Positions 11,404 to 23,600 of a DNA stretch of 64,000 nt are shown piece after piece. The stretch is from contig RPFO01000225.1 of NCBI GenBank assembly GCA_009746045.1, positions 1,634,454-1,698,453 of the forward strand, given 5' to 3'. This DNA comes from Mesostigma viride. Its lineage: Eukaryota; Streptophyta; Mesostigmatophyceae; Mesostigmatales; Mesostigmataceae. The notes under the pieces were generated by a model. The model saw only the letters and a list, made by a program, of their open reading frames with translations, was not told where the DNA came from and made no database searches. Each line of letters starts with the position of its first letter. Within the stretch, counting starts at the first letter, position 1. The position numbers and the translations under genes are program-made.

Positions 11404-11695
11404 GGCCTTATGTCATCCCTCACTTGTGCGCACTTACGTCATCCCTCACTTGTGCGCACTTACGTCATCCCTCACTTGTGCGCACTTACGTCATCCCTCA
11501 CTTGTGCGCACTTACGTCATCCCTCACTTGTGCGCACTTACGTCATCCCTCACTTGTGCGCACTTACGTCATCCCTCACTTGTGCGCACTTACGTCATCC
11601 CTCACTTGTGCGCACTTACGTCATCCCTCACTTGTGCGCACTTACGTCATCCCTCACTTGTGCGCACTTACGTCATCCCGCAGTTCTGCGCGTAC
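11404..11695 (-). repeat. 26-bp array built on the exon 13 splice donor
   Basis: About ten intronic copies of a 26-bp unit follow the last recognised cyclase exon (minus strand). Each unit repeats the final 8 exon bases plus donor (GGGATGAC|GTAAGTGCG) and ends GCACAAGTGA. The true junction is at 11672/11671; donor copies recur every 26 bp (11667, 11641, 11615 and so on). The outermost copy reads ATAAG instead of GTAAG. Confidence 0.85.
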
Positions 11696-14600
11696 ACGGT
11701 CGCGTCGTAGAAGAGCTTGAGCGCGCGGCGCCGCTGCTGCTTGAGCAGGAAGATCTTGCCCTTGAGGTAGTACTGGTATGTAGCCATGAAATCTGCAGCC
11801 AAGCAGGCAAGCAGGGGCGGCGAGGGGATATCGGCACACAGGGGGGGGGCGGGGAGGGGGAGGGATCAGCAATGTGCGCCACACATGCCGCCGGGCAGCA
11901 CGCAAGGCCTCATGGCAGGCGCAGGAGAGGCAAGCGTACCGGCACACCACGCACGGCCCATGGTGGCAGACCATGGGTGGCAAGGCAAGCCGTGGCCATG
12001 GCCCGGTTGTGGGGCGCGGCCAGTGCAGGCAAAAGGGGCCTCCGTCGGGTGCATTGCGCAGGCAAGGGAGATGTGGCCGCGTGCATGACACAGGCAAGGG
12101 AGACGTGGCAGCACGCATAACACAGGCAAGGGTGAAGTGGCCGCGTGCATGACACAGGCAAGGGAGATGTGGCAGCACGCATCACACAGGCAAGGGTGAA
12201 GTGGCCGCGTGCATGACACAGGCAAGGGAGATGTGGCCGCGTGCATGACACAGGCAAGGGGCACCTGTCCTTGGGCGCATGAGCAAGCGGCCAGAAATAA
12301 ACCAACGATTTGCTTTGCGAGGGTGGCCCTGCTGTTTCGGGTTTGCCAGGAACCAAACGTCAACAGGGGAGTTGGGACAGGGCAACGCAAACAGAGCGCG
12401 CACAGCGGGCCAGGAGCATGCGTGCGTGCACTTACGCATGCGCGCTGTGAGCTTGTCCAGGTGCTTGAGCGTGTGGGCAAGTGCGCGCGACCGCTGCTGG
12501 TAGGGGAACCTTGGGAAGTTGAGGTGGTGGCACTCCACCAGCACCTCGAGCACCGCGAACAGCGAGAGAGGGTAGAGGCAGTTGTACGGTTTCATCGCGA
12601 TCAGCTCCTCGCTCAGCGTCAGCGCCTCCTCCACCGCCGCCTCTGACAGGCCAATGTGCCACTTGGTCTCGCACGCGACTGCGCGCGCAAACACCTGCAG
12701 CAGCTTGGGCGCGGGCGGCTTGTCCTCGGCGATGTACTCCTCGCGCGTGTAGTACTCGCGCAGCGCCGCCATGCTGTGGTTGTGGCTCTTCATTGCGTTC
12801 TGGCTCGCCAGCAGGAGCGTGAGGCCCCAGATGATGAGGTCCGGGTGGCCCAGCCGCGACATGAACAGATTGGTCCCTGCCTTCTGGCACAGGTCCAGGT
12901 CGCCCTTGTAGTAGGCGGCGCACGCAGTCACGCAGTGGCACAGGTCGAGCTGCCGCTGGTCCTGGAAGTTTTCGAATATGTTGATGCTGGCGTCCACGTA
13001 CTCCTCCGCGTCCAGCCACTGCCCCTTGAGCACCGACGAGACGGCGATGTTGTACAGGATGTCAGCCGTGTAGATGCTCTCGTCGCGCGTGTTCTCCATG
13101 AACAACTTGTTGATCTCGTATGAGTGCAGCTGGAACTCGTGCGCGCTCACGCGGTCCTCGCTGAGAATCGACGCTACGCTGTACGCGCGACCCATCTCAA
13201 TGGGGGGCTCCAGGTCGCGGTCCACAAACTCCTCCGCCAGCGTCAGGTACCGCAGGCATGCGTGCTTGGCCAGGTCCACGTCATTCTGGCACACAGCACC
13301 AGATGGCAAGCGAGCAAGAGGGAAAGGGGGGAGTTGGATTTTCAGCAGGTACTAACAGCCAGGCTATCCCCGCCAGGACACCCGATGAAGATGGCGCCAG
13401 AGATGTGCGTGGTGCTGATGGGTGGCACACCTGGTGGGGTGGTGTTTGTGTGCAGGATCAGCGCTGGGACCGGAGCTGGTGGCGTGTGGCCACGTCATTG
13501 CAAACGAGACGTGGGGCTGTGAGCAAGGTAGGGTAGTGTAGGGTGTGTGGCCGCTCGTGTGCGCTTGCCTGGGGGGCAGCAGTCCGGCCGCAGCAACAGC
13601 GGGAGCAACGCATCCGTGCATGTCACTGCCTCTAGCGTAGCCAACGAGCATATACCAGGAGAAAACAACCAGTGGACTATAGGGCATTGCCCCACCCTGC
13701 TGTTAGCGGTACAAGCTAAGAGGAGAAGGCACGATGCCAGCCAGAAGAACAAAGGGCTCTCCATGGCCTTACAATAAATCAGTATGGCGTCCCACTCAAT
13801 TATCATTTAATTAACAAGATACAATCATTTTGCCTATTCAATGTAACAAGCCTGAACAGCATTAAATAAGGGGTTGCCTTGCGAAGCCATAGCACACGGG
13901 GCTGGCAGCTGCCACCCCAGCCTGCGTCCCCCTTTCCCCCCCTCTGCTTCCCTGGCTTGTCCCCCACCTACGGCATCCCCGTGCGCACCGGTCACTATAT
14001 ATATAGCGCACCGGTCACTCCGTGCCCCGCCTTTCCTTCCTCATGCATCATCGCGATGCCTGCCCTCTCTTCCCCACCGCTACACCTCATCTTGCACCTC
14101 ATCTTGCACGATGCACGCTCCCACCTTTCCCCCGCCTCACCTTGCAGAGCGCGATGCTGGTCAGGTCATAGAGCGCCTGCAGCTTGAGCTCCGTCGCGAT
14201 GATCCGGTCGCCTGGCAGCGACTTGTCCGTCGGGTGCACCGCGTTGTTGTGCAGCTTGTGGCGGAGGGGGGAGCGCAGGAAGGAAGTGCACCAGGCGCCG
14301 CCGCTGTGGCCCTTGTAGCCATAGCGGACCAAGTCCAATGCTGCACGCTCGCGGCTGGGGGGGGCCATTTGGCGACACAGAGGTAGGGGGCAACGCAGAG
14401 GGAGGAGGGACGGGAGGAATGGGGAGGGCAAGGGGTGGCAAGGTGCCGGGCAAGGCAGTCACAGGGTCAGCATGAGCAAGTCTAAGTGTGGCAGGATATA
14501 GAAATACATTCAGCTCGTAGCGCATGCTATACACTACCATCGTACAGATGTCAAACTTGACGCTTACGTACTGTCAACAAAGCCAGGGTATCCTACCTGG

Positions 14601-17600
14601 ACAGAGGGGGAGAAAGGGACAGAATGAGGGGTCGGGGAGAGATGAAAATTGTGAAGGGGGCAGGGGTGAGACCGGAACAGGGCACATGCCCAAGCAGCCT
14701 CCGTCCCCAAGTGCCACTACACCCCTCCTGTGTCATTCCTACACTACAACCACTCCCATCGCTGTGCTACTCACGTCTGCTTGTCGGTGGGTGTCTGCTT
14801 GCTGCCCTGCACCGTTCCCTCCCATCCGCTTGATAAACCACGTACGCCACCCCATCGCCAGGCGGCACCACGTCACTATACCATCACTATACCACTCACA
14901 TCTCCTTGTCGGTGGGGATGTACTCGTTGAGCGCCCGCAGTGCGCGCTTGACGTGCTCGATAGAGCTGTCCAGGTTGCCGCCGCTGATGTAAGCGTATGC
15001 AATGCGGCTGGGGGGGGGCGGGGCAAGAAGGGGGCCGACAGGGATGGGGCGCATGCACGCCGCACAGGGGTGCACACAAGTTGGGCACATCCATGGGTGA
15101 GTGGAAGACATGGGCGATGTAAGGGGTGGATCCATCCATGCAGCGCCCTCTTTTCCATGAGTTTAGAGCAGAGTACAAGAGAGGGGGTGCAGAGGTATTA
15201 CAGGCATGGGCAACCGCGTGTAGGGAACATCTTTCATCGTAAAGAAGCAGCTCTGTGGGTGGATCGCCTGCCAGGCCCCTGTGATCCCATGGCCCACCTC
15301 GAGCTGCCACGTCAGCACACGGAGACATGCCGAGTTTTCCTGGGCCTTTTGGGCCTTGTCCGCCATCTCCTCCCCCCTCCCCTGCCCCGGCCCCCCTCAT
15401 CCCCGACATTAGGTCCTCAGTGGCATCATCAGCGTGGCCTGGGTTGTCTAGGCATGCTTTCGTGCGCCAGCATCGTGCCATGTCCTTGCACCCCACCCCG
15501 CCCACTCACCATGCCTCCTGCCCCCTGTGCCCACCCCTTGCCCAACAGCGGACGCACCGTTCCCACATGGCGCGCCTGCTGGGGTTGATGAGGTGCGCGT
15601 CGTTCTCTCCGTCGCCCGTCTTGCTGCTGACCACCGCGTAGCCCAGCGCCACCGCCTCCTTGTAGTACTTGATCTGCCACGGGGGGGGAAGGCGCAGGGG
15701 ACCGAAACAACCACACGAAGTCCACCGCCGGACAAGGGGCAGAAAGGCAGGAATAAGGCAGGGCAGGGGCATGCATTTGGTGTGAGCGGCCATCACAGTG
15801 GGTGGTGATCAGCGCTTTGCTCACCGGCGGATCCGTCGGCCATCCGTGGCAGGGAGATACGGGGCCTGCTGAGATATTTTATACCTTTTTAAGTGCCCAG
15901 CGCGGCTCCGGCCAGCGGGCTGGCCTTTGATCGTGGCCGGTGCGGCGGATGTTGTGGTAATAGCGAACTTGGTAGTACCTACTCATAACAATAATAGCAA
16001 CTGGTCGGGATTCGCCGGCCACCGGCTACGTGGATTGTTGCCGGCGCTGCGCTGGCTGTGGGGGAAAGCCAAAATGAAGCGCTCGTGATGATGGGGACGG
16101 TGAAATGCACGCGTGTGTGCCGGTGTCAGAGAGCCTGGATTGGTATTCCAGATAAGGCTGCCCCCTGCAAACCATTCACGCATGAATCACACAGTGGCAC
16201 ACCAGCGATGCCCCATGCCTTATGGGGCAGCCAGCCTGGACATCCATGACGTCCGTCTGGCGCGCCAGCAACGTGGCTGCTCGAGGGACAGCGCCATGCG
16301 CATGTGCTGCCATCAGGCCCCCTCACTGCGCGCCAATGCTGCCCTTTACTCCCGTGGTAAAATGGTGTACTTTTTATTCACCACGGTAGAGAGTTGGTCG
16401 CATACAAACAGTTGCTTCCTGCCCTCTACGCACTGCGTGCGACGGAGGTACCCTCTACTCACCGTGGTGGAGTGCTGCCCTCGGCTCACCGCTAAAAGTG
16501 TTTCTTCTTCTTCTCCCTCCACTCACCGCGGTGGAGTGCTGGCCGTACGTATAAACAGCGCATGCTGCCCTCGGCTCACCGCGAAACCATGTTTCTACTT
16601 CCCGCGCACTCACCGCGGTGGAGTGCTGGCCGTACTTGTGCAGCGCGTCCTCGGCCGCCTTCTCCCAGTGGTAGATCGCGTTCTCCACCAGGTCGCTCTC
16701 CACATCCTCCACGTCCTTGCACGCCTTGGTGTAGTGGTACGCCACGTTGGCGTAGGGCACGTCGCAGCCCTCGGACATGTGGTACAGCTTGAGCGCGCAC
16801 TCCTTGTGGATGATGCGCTGCTGGCCCGTGGGCATGATGTCGTAGATGACCTCGCGGATCGTGTTGGTGGTGAAGTGGTAGATGCCCTTGCCGTCCTCGC
16901 GGCGCCGCGTGATCAGGTTGAGCTTCTCCAGCTCGGCAAGCGCCTCCGCCACCTCCTTCTCGCGCTCGTGGATGTCGCCCATGCCCGTGCCGCTGCCCCC
17001 GCCCTCCCCGCGCGAAAGCACGGTGAAGAGCACCTCCTTGAGCAGCTGGCCGCTGAAGCTGTTGCCGATCACACTTGCCACCTGGGGGGGGGGGGGAACG
17101 GAGGCAGAGCCATGGGAGGAAGGGGCAGCCAAAGGTAGAACCGCACAAGCTTGAGGACTACACAGACCATGCACAGCCCTGGAGAGGACCACGCTCAACC
17201 ACTCGTGCGGAGAGTGCCTTGCCCAGATATTGATAGCAAGTACGCCTGTGCGTTGCGCGAGAGGTAGAAACTCGCAGGGAGAGGCAAAGCCTGGCCCACC
17301 TTCCCCTTGCCCAGTCACGCGCGCAGCCCAAAGCTCGCCCAACGACAGGCATCCCCATGCATTCCCTGCCCCACCGCCCTCGTCCCCTTGTGTGGTGTGC
17401 GCTCTTCCGTTTCTCACTTTGCGCAGCATGCACTTCTGGTGGCCCTCACAGTAAGCAGCATGTATGTCTCGTCGTCCTCACCTTGAGCAGCAGCACCACG
17501 TTCATGGGCAGCTGGTCGATGCGGCAGGTGATGAGCGCCTTGAGCGACTGAGATACCGGGTTGTCTCTGGCCTCCGTCACGCTGTCGTTGATCACGTACC

Positions 17601-20600
17601 CCTCCGCGCTCTCCGTGACCGCGCTCTTGGACAGCAGCGATACCGCCATCTGCTCCGCAAACAGCGGCTGCCCCCCCGTGGTCTTGTAGATGTTGCGCAG
17701 CGTGGCGTCAGAGATGAAAACCCGGTGCTTGGCCGTGCCCAGAGCGCCGGCCACCCGCTGCAGCACCAGCGCGTGCGTGTCGGCTTCGGACAGCTCCGTC
17801 AGCGTGGTCAGCGTGGCCATGCGCCGCACCGCGATGTACTCAGGCAGGCCATGCTCCATTGGGCGACTCGTCACGATGATCACGCACCTACAGGGAAGGG
17901 GGGGTGGGGGTGCAGCCCCGGCCAGGCAAGGATGGGCGCATCCACATGATTGGGCAATCGGCATAGGTTAGTGCTGGGGAATGGGGGGCCACATCGGTCG
18001 ACAGGGGTGCATGGCAGGTGCCCTGTGGACAGTTGTGCAATGCTGCGCTGAGCGGAAGATGAGGCCACAAGCCCTCGCGTGTATTGATGGAAGGCTTTCT
18101 TTCAACCCACCGGCCCGCTTGTAACGATACCACCAGGCTAGCCACATACAGGCATACAGGGAACGTTGGCGAACAAGAGGATATGCATGGACACACAGTC
18201 GTCCCCATGCCGACATCGGTTGTGGGGGGTGGGCACGCACCTGTAGTTGGGCGTGGAGACCAGCTGGCGCAGCAGCGTCCAGGAGAGTGGGTCGAACGCG
18301 TGCGCGTCCTCCACAATGATGACACAGGGGGAGGAGAGCAGTGTCGTCACCAGCCGCTTGAGCAGCAGGCAGATCTTCTCGGCGCGCACCTCGCTTGAGA
18401 GGGGCAGCTTGGACCCCTCGTGCGCGCTGGTGTTGGATACGCCGCTGCTGCCGCCCGTGTGCGAGCCGCCCGACCCAGGGGGGTGCAGCCCGCCGTAGTG
18501 GCCCGCCACCATGGAGTTGCCCGAGGGCCCGACCTGAAGCCCCCGCAGCAGCGCTTCCGACGCACCGCTCCCAAAGCGCGTGCGCAGCGGCATGTCGCCG
18601 GTGAGCAGCGAGCGGACGCCGAGGTGCATGTTGCCCGAGATGGATGCGCGCTGTGGGTGCGGGTGGGACCCTGAACGGCTCTTGCTGCCCAGCAGGTCGG
18701 CCATCGGGAACATGTGGGGGGACTCGGAGCGCCCGGTCTTGCCCGCGCCGGACGTGTAGCTCTGGCCCTTGGCCGGCAGGTGCAGCAGGCCCCCGTTGGT
18801 GGACCCATAGGAGTCCTCACCCAGAAGCGCGTTGCCGGCCTCCGTGTCCTGGTACACAGGGGGGGGCCAGCTAGTGTCCAGGGAGCCCTGCCGCGCCATG
18901 TGCGCTCGGCTGTTGGGGCTCATGTGCGCGCTGCCACCAAGCACGCCGCTCATGGACACGTCGACGATGCCGCTGCTAGAGGTGTGGAGCGAGGAGCCCG
19001 AGGTCACGCGCGTGTGGTGGTCATCGCTGGGGTCCGCCCCCCCCTCCAGGATGCCGCGCATGTTCTTGTGCGACTCGTTCGAGAACGCATCGCTGTTGAG
19101 GGAACTGAACGCATTGGCGCTGCCAGACCATGACGCGGGCGTGCCGGTTCCCGTGCCTGCCTCCTTAATGTCCAACCCCAGGATGTCGTTGAGCAACACC
19201 GCCCACTTCTGCAGCTTGGTGCCCAGCAGCGCCATCACGCGCTCGGTGCGCTGCCGCGCACTCACCTTCATGTCGCTCTTGAGCAGGTCCAGGATGAGCC
19301 GCCGCCAGGTGGCCAGCACGTCCGGCCGCATCTGCATCGACCCGCCCACCAGCTCGCAGCGAACCTTGTGCGCGAGCAGCGTGGCGTGCAGGCACTCGAC
19401 CAGCTTGGTTTTGCCCATGCCCGGCTGGCCCTCGATGATGACCACGCTGGAGCCGCCCGCCCCCCCTCCCTTCATCATGAGCATCACGTTGTCCATGAGG
19501 GACTTGATCTCGGCCTCGCGCCCCACGATGGGGAACTGCTGCTCGGGCGCGCGTGACCAGGACTCGTACAGTGGGTGGTCGTCGTAGGGTGGCGACGACA
19601 CAAACTTGGCCTTGACCTTGATGCCCACCGGCCGGAACACGGAGATGGGAATGGACTTGCCCTTCACGGTAATCTCCGGCAGCTTCTCGTAGTGGAACAC
19701 CTCCTTGCTCTCCTCGTACGTCATCTTGTCCGTCAGCACGCCCTCGTTGGCCAGCTTCATGAGCCGTGCGCTCAGGTTGATGCTGTCGCCGTACACGGTG
19801 AACTCGCAGCGGCGGCGGCTGCCCACGGTGGCACAAAAGAGCTTGCCGGTGGTCACGCCCACCGCGCCTCGCTCCCCCGCGTCGCGCAGGCGGCAGCAGA
19901 TGGCAGTGGCGGCGCTGATCCCGCGCACGGGATCGTCTTCATGCGTGTTGCGCAGCACGCCAAACGTGCAGATCATCAGGAAGCCTGCGTGCGCGTGCGG
20001 CAAGGGAGGGCACAGCGGGCATGGGACGGACAAGGGGGTCACAAGGGAGCGGTGAAAAGGTGCAGCGACCAGCAGGAGCATGCAGGAGCAGGTGAGCGTG
20101 CGAGGGGCAAAGGCATGGGGGGTGGGGTAGGGGAGCAGGGCTTACACAATGGATACGAACTAGATGAGGGAGCACTTCCCAGCCCTGAGCACCAAGCAGC
20201 TCTATTGTTGGAAACTAGACAGATCTGCATGCGAAGCATTCACTCAAGAACATATGCAGTATGCAGGAAATTACTTCCAACGCCACTTAACGATCTTTTA
20301 GCTGCAACAGACCGAGTTTTTAAATTGGCCTGGTGAAAGCAAGGTGCATCATGCCATGCCACCCGGCAAATCACGAAGACCAATAAGCTCAAATGAGGTT
20401 TCCGACGCAAGCCTGAAAATGCTTTTCCACACAGCCTTGCAGTCAGGTGGCACTTGCCATGCCATTCACAGCGCCCCGCCTGTGGAGACTACCACAAGCG
20501 TACCAGGTTTCAGCGCAGCACCAGCCCCATCTGCTGTGCATGGTGAGCACAAGCAAAGTCCTCGCGTACAGTACGCGCACTGCAGGGTGGACATAGACAC

Positions 20601-23600
20601 GGAGGGGATGCTCAACGAGGCCATGGGGAGCGGAGGTGGCCAGAATGATGGTGGTTGGTTGGATCCGCACCAGGCAGCAACGCACATGGCAAATGGGAGA
20701 GGAGCCGCACCTGCGCGCTTGCATGCCAAGGCCCACAATTCTCATCGACCCGCCAGCTCAACCCTCTCAACCATCCGCATCTCATGGCTTCAGGCCTCAC
20801 CTTTCTCATCCATGCACCATCCGCATCTCATGGCTTCAGGCCTCACCTTTCTCATCCACGCACCATCCGCATCTCATGGCTTCAGGCCTCACCTTTCTCA
20901 TCCACGCACCATCCGCATCTCATGGCTTCAGGCCTCACCTTTCTCATCCACGCACCATCCGCATCTCATGGCTTCAGGCCTCACCTTTCTCATCCACGCA
21001 CCATCCGCATCTCATGGCTTCAGGCCTCACCTTTCTCATCCACGCACCATCCGCATCTCATGGCTTCAGGCCTCACCTTTCTCATCCACGCACCATCCGC
21101 ATCTCATGGCTTCAGGCCTCACCTTTCTCATCCATGCACCATCCGCATCTCATGGCTTCAGGCCTCACCTTTCTCATCCATGCACCATCCGCATCTCATG
21201 GCTTCAGGCCTCACCTTTCTCATCCATGCACCATCCGCATCTCATGGCTTCAGGTCTCACCTTTCTCATCCATGCACCATCCGCATCTCATGGCTTCAGG
21301 CCTCACCTTTCTCATCCATGCACCATCCGCATCTCATGGCTTCAGGCCTCACCTTTCTCATCCACGCACCATCCGCATCTCATGGCTTCAGGCCTCACCT
21401 TTCTCATCCACGCACCATCCGCATCTCATGGCTTCAGGCCTCACCTTTCTCATCCATGCACCATCCGCATCTCATGGCTTCAGGCCTCACCTTTCTCATC
21501 CACGCACCATCCGCATCTCATGGCTTCAGGCCTCACCTTTCTCATCCACGCACCATCCGCATCTCATGGCTTCAGGCCTCACCTTTCTCATCCATGCACC
21601 ATCCGCATCTCATGGCTTCAGGCCTCACCTTTCTCATCCACGCACCATCCGCATCTCATGGCTTCAGGCCTCACCTTTCTCATCCACGCACCATCCACAT
21701 CTCATGGCTTCAGGCCTCACCTTTCTCATCCATGCACCATCCGCATCTCATGGCTTCAGGCCTCACCTTTCTCATCCATGCACCATCCGCATCTCATGGC
21801 TTCAGGCCTCACCTTTCTCATCCACGCACCATCCGCATCTCATGGCTTCAGGCCTCACCTTTCTCATCCATGCACCATCCGCATCTCATGGCTTCAGGCC
21901 TCACCTTTCTCATCCATGCGGAACAGCACACACCTTTCTCATCCATGCGGAACTGCGTGAGGCTGCCCTCGTAGCGCTTGAGCTCCTGCTGCACCACCAG
22001 CATGGCCGCCTGCACGCGCGTCAGCTGGTCCTGGTCCGGCCCGATGCGGCTGAGCGAGGGCAGGCCCAGGAAGAGCACGGTGATGCGGCGGATCTCCGAC
22101 AGAAAGTGCTCCTGCCCGCCACGCAGCCGGCTGCAGATTGCATCCGGCACAAACGTGCGCAGGATGGAGACGGCCTTGGGCAGGAAGTGGGGGGGAATCG
22201 TCGTAAGCATCTCCTTGCGAGAGAGCTGCTCGCCCGTGGCGGTCACTGTCGCTGTCACGCGGTTGAGGCGCACGTTGCCCCCCTTGAGCCGCTCCCCTTC
22301 GCACTGGTCCCCAATCAGCGCCCAGCCCTCCGGGGACAGGATCACGTCACCGCTCTTGGCCTCGCTGTCCGCATGGCTGATCTGGGCGATCGGGTGCCGC
22401 ACTGCGCGCCCGTCGCTGCTGATGGACATGGAACCCGTGCGACCGCGCGCGGGGCGCCCACCCCCCGGCATATCGCGGCCCGAGTCCTCCCCATCCGTTA
22501 TGTCGGGCGTCTCGGCCAGGGTGGGCTGGTCGCCCAGCAGGAACTCCCACCGTGGCTTGCGCGAGGGCATCTCGGTGAGCCCCCCCACACGGAACGCACA
22601 CACCTCGCCCACCCCAATCATGATCTTCAGCGTGAGCGTGAGGGGGCCCGCGCTGTTGGCGTCCGGCAAGCCAGGGCTGACCGCCAGGCCCCCGTTCATG
22701 CCAAACTTTTTGTTGTTCTTGCGGAAGGATCGGCTGCTGCTGCTGGGCTCCCGCCCGCGCGACCCGCCCTTGTCCTTGCCGCTCCCGTAGTGGTTGTCCG
22801 CGTTCATGCTGGCACCCACAGCGTCGCCCCCTTGCCCCGACCGGCTCTTGAGGATGGCCACCAGCTGTGTCATCGTGATGGGCTTCATCAGGAAGCCGTC
22901 CATGCCGGCCTCAAGGCACATCTGCTTCGCCTGGTCCTCGATCTGCGCGGTGACGGCCGATATGTGCGCAGTGCACCCCTGCGCGCGCAGCTGCCGCGTG
23001 GATTCGTACCCGTCCATGATGGGCATGAGCAGGTCCATGAACACGATGTGGTAGTTGGTCTTCTTGCACATCTGAACCGCCTCGTCGCCGTTGACCGCGT
23101 AGCCCACCTCACAGCCGAGCCGCATGAGCATCTTGCCCAGCACCACACGGTTGAGCATGATGTCATCGACGACGAGCACTTTCTGCCCCCCCATGGGTGT
23201 GTGGAACGTGCGCATGTGCGCGCCCGTGTCGGTGTCACAACTTGAGTAGTCGGTGCTTGCGTAGCCGCCGCCCATCCCATAGCCGCCGAGCTTGGGGCAG
23301 TAGGCACCTAGGTTTGAGACAAGGTCAAACCCGCACGCCGCCGCGCGCAGCACGCACGCCGACTCCGGCTGTCGCGTGCACAGGGAAGGCGGCGGGGGGG
23401 TGGGGGGGCACCCACACCGATGACCACACCGATGCGATAGGGGGGAGAGGAGCAAGGCAGGGACACCATTGGGGTGTCAAGAGAGGCCTTGATCATCACG
23501 GCCAAACAGCAACGATACTGTGGAGCATGCAACATACAGCTGGGAAATGCGGGGGCCATGATGCCAACGAGCAGCTTCTAAAACCCATGGTGGCAAAGTG

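Noticed and set aside
14524-15588. 354-codon plus-strand open frame
   Set aside because: Antisense to cyclase exon 10 and flanking introns; it has no domain signature and its composition follows intron sequence.
20636-23245. Long plus-strand open frames (up to 869 codons) with a repeated HPHLMASGLTFLIHAPSASH motif
   Set aside because: They read the antisense of the 46-bp donor array and of cyclase exon 5. The minus-strand reading shows clear receiver and cyclase motifs.
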